From Chloroflexota bacterium (GTDB lineage: Bacteria > Chloroflexota > Anaerolineae > B4-G1 > SLSP01): 5,892 nt of DNA. The stretch's first letter is position 1; each line of letters opens with the position of its first letter. The notes below the pieces were generated by a model, which worked only from the letters and a program-made list of their open reading frames with translations, searched no databases and was not told the origin of the DNA. The position numbers and the translations under genes were made by a program. The DNA lies in the NCBI GenBank assembly GCA_022707665.1, contig JAKJAE010000192.1:1-5892 (forward strand), written 5' to 3'. Positions 1 through 5,892 of this stretch are shown piece after piece.

Positions 1-1
1 G

Positions 2-985
2 GGCTTGATGACCCTCGAGCCGGTACAGGTCATCAGGTATACGCACCGCTATCTGCATCCTCTGCCAGCCGATCGCCTCGTCTCGGAGGTCATGACGCGG
101 TACCCGGTCTCGCTGCGGGCGGATGCTACGGTCGCCGAGGCCTGGCAGACCATGTTGCAGTGGGGCGTCAAGACGTTACCGGTGGTGAGCGAGGGGGTGC
201 TCGTGGGGATGCTCACCGACGAGGACCTCCTGCAGCGGGCCGGCCTCGCTCAACGCCTCTCCGTGGCCCGGCAACTGGATGCACAGCTCGTGCAGGAGAG
301 CGTTGCCGCACTCGAGACTTCGGCACTTCAGGTGTCGCAGGTGATGAGCCAGCCGGTTATCGCGGTGAGCGAGGGTGACCGCTTGGGGCAGGCTGTGCGC
401 CTGATGGTGGGGGAGGGCGTGAAGCGACTGCCGGTGGTCGACGCGGGGGGCCGGCTGGTCGGCGTGCTCTCCCGGGTGGACGTGCTGCGCCAGGTCTGCG
501 ACATCGCCCCCGAGCACGAGGTGCCGGAAGCCTTCGTCGGCGTGTTGACAACGTTGGGGGACGTGATGTCCCCCAAGGTCCCTGCAGTCCGCTATGACAG
601 CGGCCTGCAAGCGATCATCACGGCATTCGTGCAGTCAGGGTCGCACCGGCTGGTCGTGACCGGCGCAGACGGTCGCGTCATCGGCCTCATCAGCGATGCC
701 GACGTGGTCGGCAGGTTGCCCTCGCAGCACCAACGTGGGCTCCTGGCCGCCCTGCGTGGTCGCGGCCGGTCCCCCGAGCTGTCGGTCACCGCGCGCGACA
801 TCATGTCCGAAGGCGCGTTGACAGCGCCGCCGGAGATGACGATAGTCGAAGCGCTGCGTCTGATGATCCCCGAAGGGCGCAAGTGGATCGTCGTCGTCGA
901 TGACGCGGGACGGCCTCTTGGATTGGCCGACCGAGCCATCCTCTTTTCGGCGCTCACGGGGGAAGCGTCTCACGGGCGCGCCTGA
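2..985 (+). CDS. DUF190-type tail fused to four CBS domains (5' partial)
   Basis: Probable cytoplasmic ligand-sensing protein; CBS pairs (Bateman modules) usually bind adenosine-type nucleotides and regulate a partner. The reading frame is open to the left edge and the first residues (GLMTLEPVQVIRY) resemble the C-terminal strand of DUF190 proteins, so the TTG at 5 is probably internal and the real start lies upstream. Counting from that TTG codon, CBS-like repeats lie at about 27-76, 111-164, 184-237 and 263-317. Each starts with a hxxVM/IM box and continues with a hydrophobic strand such as LPVV followed by a G-hhh motif. Repeats 1-3 keep the usual T/S and D of that motif (VGMLTDEDLL, VGVLSRVDVL, IGLISDADVV). 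Repeat 4 (LGLADRAILF) has lost both and looks degenerate. The TGA at 983-985 is followed 8 bases later by the next gene, suggesting co-transcription. DUF190 genes often neighbour crcB/fluC fluoride channels, so the missing upstream gene may be one. The CBS call is firm; the DUF190 part rests on about 13 residues. Confidence 0.9.
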   Translation, partial: GLMTLEPVQVIRYTHRYLHPLPADRLVSEVMTRYPVSLRADATVAEAWQTMLQWGVKTLPVVSEGVLVGMLTDEDLLQRAGLAQRLSVARQLDAQLVQESVAALETSALQVSQVMSQPVIAVSEGDRLGQAVRLMVGEGVKRLPVVDAGGRLVGVLSRVDVLRQVCDIAPEHEVPEAFVGVLTTLGDVMSPKVPAVRYDSGLQAIITAFVQSGSHRLVVTGADGRVIGLISDADVVGRLPSQHQRGLLAALRGRGRSPELSVTARDIMSEGALTAPPEMTIVEALRLMIPEGRKWIVVVDDAGRPLGLADRAILFSALTGEASHGRA

Positions 986-993
986 GGCGCTCT

Positions 994-1740
994 GTGCGGC
1001 TGAGGAAGCGGCGTTTGGCCAGGCACATGCACTATCATGCGCTTCGTGAGGCGCTCACAGAGCCTGGCTGCGCTATCCGCACCCTGTCGGCTGCCGGGGT
1101 CAGACGGTATGCGGCCGCCGTCGTCTATACGTATGCCAACGACCCGGGTGTGCAACGGGCTGTGCTCCGATCGAGGGGGTGGTGCGTAGCGCACGCCTGG
1201 CAGCTCGCTGGCCAGACCGGCGCGGCCCTGGACATCGCAGTCCTCTACCGGCCGGCGCTGCGCGCGTTGTTGGACATTCTGCGGTCACGTCCTGCTCAAG
1301 ATGGCGCCGACGGGTCGCATCGTGCCTGGACCTGGCCAAGGAGCGCTCTAGGCCCAGGTGGGCAGGCGGGCGTTGAACCGCTGGCCCGTTCGCTCGCGCC
1401 TCAGGGATCGTGTCCGGCCTGTGAGGTGTAGGCTCAGGCAGAGACAGCCACTCTGCAGACGCGGCTCGAGCACATTGCCGACGACGAGATCGCCGAGGGT
1501 CTACTGCGCGCCGGGGGGCTCTGTTGGCCCCACTTTGGCCGCGCGCTGGCGCTGAAGCCGACGGCGGCACAACTGCAGGCGCTTTCGGAGTTACAGCGGC
1601 GTGCATCGGAGACGTTGCTTGCGGAGCTCGAGGAGTTCATCGCCAACCATGATTTCAGCCACGGCGACGAGCCCATGGGAGCGGAACGGGATGCCTGGCT
1701 GCGCGCGGTCGCTCAGGTGTCGGGTCGGCGTATCGGTTAG
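994..1740 (+). pseudogene. DUF6062-type protein gene with an in-frame TAG
   Basis: Function unknown; the family is recognised from overall pattern only. One frame runs from GTG 994 (or ATG 1027, giving MHYHALREAL) to TAG 1738-1740, 248 codons, broken by a TAG at 1429-1431 (codon 146). Both sides of the stop fit the family: YANDPGVQ and SRGWCVAHAW before it, and GGLCWPHFGRAL, LAELEEFIANHDF and DEPMGAERDAWLRAV after it. The protein is two related modules, each a CxxC pair followed about 34 residues later by CxxH, suggesting metal binding. In module 2 all ligands remain (Cys codons at 1411, 1420 and 1522, His at 1531). In module 1 the second Cys is Arg (CGC, 1078-1080). A nonsense codon plus a lost ligand suggests decay; readthrough or a sequence error could also explain the stop. 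GTG 994 has TGAGG at 983-987 overlapping the previous stop, while ATG 1027 lacks a well-placed ribosome site. A truncated 145-residue product could still be made. The low-complexity linker at about 1280-1400 could hide compensating frameshifts. Confidence 0.72.
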
Positions 1741-1853
1741 GGCTGTTGGTTCCGGGGCCGGACTGCCCGGGCTGACGCATGGACGTAGGTTCACCGAGCC
1801 GGGGGTGGCACCTCGCGCGGAGTGTCGTGCTGTCAGGCTATCGCGCAGTCTAT

Positions 1854-1860
1854 GGAGGTG
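1854..1860 (+). promoter_or_regulatory. Shine-Dalgarno site setting the MFS start
   Basis: GGAGGTG ends 5 bases before ATG 1866. It decides the start of the transporter: the same frame can be read from ATG 1779, but that would add 29 residues without hydrophobic or family character and has no comparable site ahead of it. Confidence 0.85.
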
Positions 1861-1865
1861 GGGCA

Positions 1866-3104
1866 ATGAACGGCGTCGCACAAGGGCCGAACAAGTCAGA
1901 TTTCGTCCATCGACTTGGGGCGTTTTTCGGACTCCGCCGCAACATCGCGGCGTTGCTGGTCATGGTCGTGCTGGTCGGGATGGGCGAGAAGATGGCGGAG
2001 CGCTTCCTGCCTATCTACTTGCTTGCACTGGGCGGCGGGACGCTGTCGATCGGGCTCCTCAACGGGATGGACAACCTGCTCAGCGCGCTCTATTCATTTC
2101 CTGGGGGGTATCTGAGCGACCGCCTGGGCTACAAGCGCGCCCTGGCGCTCTTCAACGTGATTGCCATGACCGGGTACGTGATCGTGATCCTCTTTCCGGT
2201 TTGGTATGCCGTCATCATTGGTTCGGTTTTCTTCCTGTCGTGGACGGCGATCTCTCTGCCCGCGACGATGAGCATGGTCTCCAAGGCCATGCCGACGACG
2301 AAGCGGACGATGGGGGTCTCGATGCACTCGCTCGTGCGACGGATCCCCATGGCTCTTGGACCCGTCGTGGGTGGGGTACTGATCGCGGCCTATGGAGAGC
2401 GCGATGGGGTACGGATTGCCTTCATCGCTGCGCTCGTGCTGGGCATTGTGGCGCTGCTGTTGCAGCAGCACCTGATCGAGGATGTGCCCGGGTCGCACAA
2501 GGCGGAGGGTAACCCTCTGGCGTTGCGCCGCTTGATGTCACCCGACCTGCGCAATCTGTTGGTCTCCGACATCCTGGTGCGTTTCTGTGAGCAGATTCCC
2601 TATGCGTTCGCCGTTGTCTGGGCGATGCAGCACGTGGGCATCTCGGCGCCGCAGTTTGGCGTGCTCACCGCGATCGAAATGGTCACGGCGATGCTTGTCT
2701 ATATCCCGGTCGCCTATCTGGCCGATCGCAACACAAAGAAGCCCTTCGTCGTGATCACCTTTATCAATTTCACGCTCTTTCCCCTGGCCCTGCTGATCTC
2801 GCGATCCTACGCGATGCTCATCGTGGCGTTCATCATCCGTGGCTTGAAGGAGTTTGGGGAGCCGACGCGCAAGGCGTTGATCATGGACCTGGCACCCGAT
2901 GACCGCAAAGCCGCGATGTTCGGCTATTACTACCTGGTGCGTGACGTGATCGTGTCGGTCGCGGCGTTCGGTGGCGCCCTGCTGTGGAACGTCTCCCCAA
3001 GTGTGAATTTCCTCACTGCCTTTGGGTTTGGCGTGCTGGGAACTGTCTACTTTGCCCTGTTCGGGCGTGACCTGAAGTCGAGCAGCGGCGCCGCGACGGC
3101 CTAG
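1866..3104 (+). CDS. MFS transporter, 12 transmembrane helices
   Basis: Inner-membrane secondary transporter of the major facilitator superfamily, probably a proton-coupled exporter or a permease; the substrate cannot be read from sequence. The product is 412 residues, normal for the family. The N-terminal half has about six hydrophobic segments (roughly 28-48, 55-79, 93-112, 114-136, 160-180, 184-202). A charged central loop spans about 203-235, and six more segments follow (roughly 238-257, 266-287, 293-311, 314-334, 357-380, 383-400). The family's motif A is clear between helices 2 and 3 (GGYLSDRLGYKRA, 80-92), with a weaker copy between helices 8 and 9 (AYLADRNTKKP, 283-293). RG and EFGEPTRKA (325-336) and a conserved-looking YYYLVRD (354-360) lie in the second half. 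Acidic and basic residues inside helix 1 (GEKMAER, 40-46) could take part in coupling. It follows the broken DUF6062-type gene after 125 bases, with no promoter I could identify, and converges on the enolase gene. The MFS call is firm; direction and substrate are unknown. Confidence 0.94.
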   Translation: MNGVAQGPNKSDFVHRLGAFFGLRRNIAALLVMVVLVGMGEKMAERFLPIYLLALGGGTLSIGLLNGMDNLLSALYSFPGGYLSDRLGYKRALALFNVIAMTGYVIVILFPVWYAVIIGSVFFLSWTAISLPATMSMVSKAMPTTKRTMGVSMHSLVRRIPMALGPVVGGVLIAAYGERDGVRIAFIAALVLGIVALLLQQHLIEDVPGSHKAEGNPLALRRLMSPDLRNLLVSDILVRFCEQIPYAFAVVWAMQHVGISAPQFGVLTAIEMVTAMLVYIPVAYLADRNTKKPFVVITFINFTLFPLALLISRSYAMLIVAFIIRGLKEFGEPTRKALIMDLAPDDRKAAMFGYYYLVRDVIVSVAAFGGALLWNVSPSVNFLTAFGFGVLGTVYFALFGRDLKSSSGAATA

Positions 3105-3119
3105 CAGCCGGCGTCGATC

Positions 3120-3163
3120 GGGCTGCGGTCCTGGGCAGACCGAGCCAGGCGTTTGTGCAGCCC
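3120..3163 (+). other. Two-stem RNA-like structure after the MFS gene
   Basis: GGGCTGC (3120-3126) is the exact reverse complement of GCAGCCC (3157-3163). Inside, CCTGG (3130-3134) pairs with CCAGG (3145-3149), stacking as a second stem. A competing inner stem, CGGTC (3126-3130) with GACCG (3138-3142), is also possible. There is no T tract after it. It may be a 3'-end structure that protects or slows the MFS transcript ahead of the main hairpin; in GC-rich DNA such pairing can also arise by chance. Confidence 0.35.
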
Positions 3164-3174
3164 CAAGAGACAGT

Positions 3175-3205
3175 CGTGCCGGAGGCTATGGTAGCCTCCG
3201 GCACG
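3175..3205. terminator. Perfect 14-bp hairpin between convergent genes
   Basis: CGTGCCGGAGGCTA (3175-3188) and TAGCCTCCGGCACG (3192-3205) are exact reverse complements separated by a TGG loop. The stem lies 70 bases beyond the MFS stop and 25 bases beyond the enolase stop (- strand), so it probably ends transcription from both sides. Neither strand has a good U run directly after the stem: the + side reads GCCTATTGG and the - side starts ACTGTCTCTTGG. Termination may therefore be by a U-poor hairpin, or the stem may mainly protect 3' ends. Confidence 0.7.
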
Positions 3206-3230
3206 GCCTATTGGCACCCTGCAGCAGGGC

Positions 3231-5008
<1,778 letters not shown>

Positions 5009-5015
5009 ACCTGCG

Positions 5016-5021
5016 CCTCCT
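5016..5021 (-). promoter_or_regulatory. Shine-Dalgarno site of the small unknown gene
   Basis: AGGAGG on the - strand, 7 bases before the ATG at 5008-5006. It lies in the 27-base gap after the antiporter stop and is the main evidence that the unknown reading frame is a real gene. Confidence 0.75.
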
Positions 5022-5035
5022 GCCCGGCGTGGATC

Positions 5036-5892
5036 CTACGCCGACGGTTGCCGTGACGGGCCGCCGATCGCGGGGGCGTCCGTTTCCCTCTCGAGCAACC
5101 GAGGGGCCGCCAGCTTGATCAGGATCGAACCAAGCCCCGCGGTCAGGAGCACGGCCAGTACGGCGATCGCCAGGATGGTTGCCCCAGAGGGCACCCCAAT
5201 CGCCAACGGGATGCCTCCGATGGCCGCCTGAACGGTGGCCTTGGGCAGATAGGCAAACGTGGCAAAGAGCCGTTCCCGGGCTGTCAGGTCCGACCTCAGA
5301 AGCGCGAGCATCACGCCCAGAGACCGGGCCAACAGGCCCGCGCCAATGACGGCCAGTCCGGCCAGGCCTGCCTGCCATGCCACGCCGAGGTTGACCTCGG
5401 CACCAATGAGCACGAAGAGGAAGATCTGGGCAAAGTACCACACCTGGTTGAGCGTCTGCTCGATGTGCATCGACCGGTGTGTGACCCGCTCGAGTAGAAC
5501 GAATCCCAGTGTCATAACCCCAAGGAGGCTGGCTACGCCAAGGTGCTCGCCGATGACGAGCGCGGCCAGGGCGCCGGTGAGGGTGATACCCACGCCCTCG
5601 ACGTGCGAGATTGCCAGGCGGCGAAACAGGGCAGCCAGTCCATACCCAATGGCGCCGCCGATGACGATCCCGCCCACGATCTGGATGGGAATCTGGACGA
5701 GGTGCCCCAGCAGCGAGCGTTCAGCTTCGGTGCCCATTCCCAGAAAAGCGGTGAAGAGCGTGATCGCGAATATGTCATCGATCGATGCGCCCGCCAGGAC
5801 GATGATCGGGACGCCCCGCTTCATGCCCCATCCTTCATCCTTGAGCTGCAGCATAGCGGGAACTATGACCGCCGGAGAGACCGCCGCCACTA
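5036..5892 (-). CDS. Cation:proton antiporter, CPA family (5' partial)
   Basis: Inner-membrane Na+ or K+/H+ exchanger of the monovalent cation:proton antiporter superfamily, helping control pH and ion balance. The frame is open at the right edge and the GTG at 5890 is probably an internal Val (VAAVSPAV), so roughly the first 100-130 residues are missing. Counting from that codon, SPAVIVPAML (5-14) fits the unwound helix-4 motif. GASIDDIFAI (34-43) carries the double Asp (38-39) that binds cation or proton. LIGAEVNLGV (161-170) and YLPKATVQAAIGG (214-226), with Lys217 in the helix-10 position, fit the ion-path core. About eight or nine hydrophobic segments are visible, ending near 258, followed by a short charged, probably cytoplasmic tail to 284 with no TrkA-N or USP domain. 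The DD and PKATVQ motifs favour electrogenic, CPA2/NhaP-like exchange, but ion choice cannot be read. It is the first gene seen in the - strand block. Confidence 0.94.
   Translation of the reverse strand, partial: VAAVSPAVIVPAMLQLKDEGWGMKRGVPIIVLAGASIDDIFAITLFTAFLGMGTEAERSLLGHLVQIPIQIVGGIVIGGAIGYGLAALFRRLAISHVEGVGITLTGALAALVIGEHLGVASLLGVMTLGFVLLERVTHRSMHIEQTLNQVWYFAQIFLFVLIGAEVNLGVAWQAGLAGLAVIGAGLLARSLGVMLALLRSDLTARERLFATFAYLPKATVQAAIGGIPLAIGVPSGATILAIAVLAVLLTAGLGSILIKLAAPRLLERETDAPAIGGPSRQPSA

Noticed and set aside
1850..1858. Nine-base CTATGGAGG shared by the MFS leader and the enolase leader (- strand, 4526-4518)
   Set aside because: Five of the nine bases are the ribosome site itself; the extra CTAT match is easily chance.
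1779..1865. N-terminal extension of the MFS protein from ATG 1779
   Set aside because: The strong GGAGGTG site fits ATG 1866, and the extra 29 residues lack family character.
1741..1865. Possible fluoride riboswitch or promoter before the MFS gene
   Set aside because: CCGGGCTGACGCATGG loosely recalls the 3' half of the fluoride riboswitch, but the required 5' GGCGATG-type half and pairing are missing. No convincing -35/-10 pair was found.
1601..2512. 303-codon + strand reading frame across the DUF6062-type gene end and the MFS gene
   Set aside because: Its product is rich in Arg, Gly and Ala with no hydrophobic periodicity, and it overlaps two better-supported genes in another frame.
3217..3229. 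Small CCCTG/CAGGG hairpin just after the enolase stop
   Set aside because: Only 5 bp with a 3-base loop and no U run; too weak to call beside the 14-bp hairpin.

Overview
This window is GC-rich, tightly packed bacterial chromosome. The best guess at the host is a member of the Chloroflexota (Thermomicrobia/Sphaerobacter-like or a related uncultured lineage). The reasons are the GC-rich codon use, a DUF6062-type gene, and the sequence character of the enolase. This assignment rests on recognition only; no search was run.

Layout. The left half is read on the + strand. First comes the 3' part of a gene for a DUF190-type tail fused to four CBS domains (2-985). Next is a DUF6062-type gene interrupted by an in-frame TAG but otherwise readable in one frame to its natural end (994-1740). 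After a 125-base gap comes a complete 12-helix MFS transporter (start set at 1866 by a strong Shine-Dalgarno, ending at 3104). The right half is read on the - strand. In transcription order it holds the 3' two thirds of a CPA-family cation:proton antiporter (5892-5036), a small helical protein I do not recognise (5008-4574), and a complete enolase (4511-3231). The two blocks converge on 3105-3230, which contains a perfect 14-bp hairpin that probably ends both transcripts. No gap exceeds 300 bases. I saw no tRNA, rRNA, CRISPR, insertion sequence or phage gene.

How the genes may fit together. DUF190 genes are known companions of crcB/fluC fluoride channels. Enolase is a classic fluoride target, and cation:proton antiporters are among the genes found under fluoride riboswitches. 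The window could therefore be the edge of a fluoride- or ion-stress neighbourhood. This is inference: no fluoride channel or riboswitch lies inside the window, and the enolase/antiporter block is convergent to the DUF190-CBS gene.

The most solid oddity is the DUF6062 gene. It has a nonsense codon and has also lost one cysteine of the first of two CxxC...CxxH repeats, which suggests decay. Otherwise the region looks like ordinary core and transport genes.
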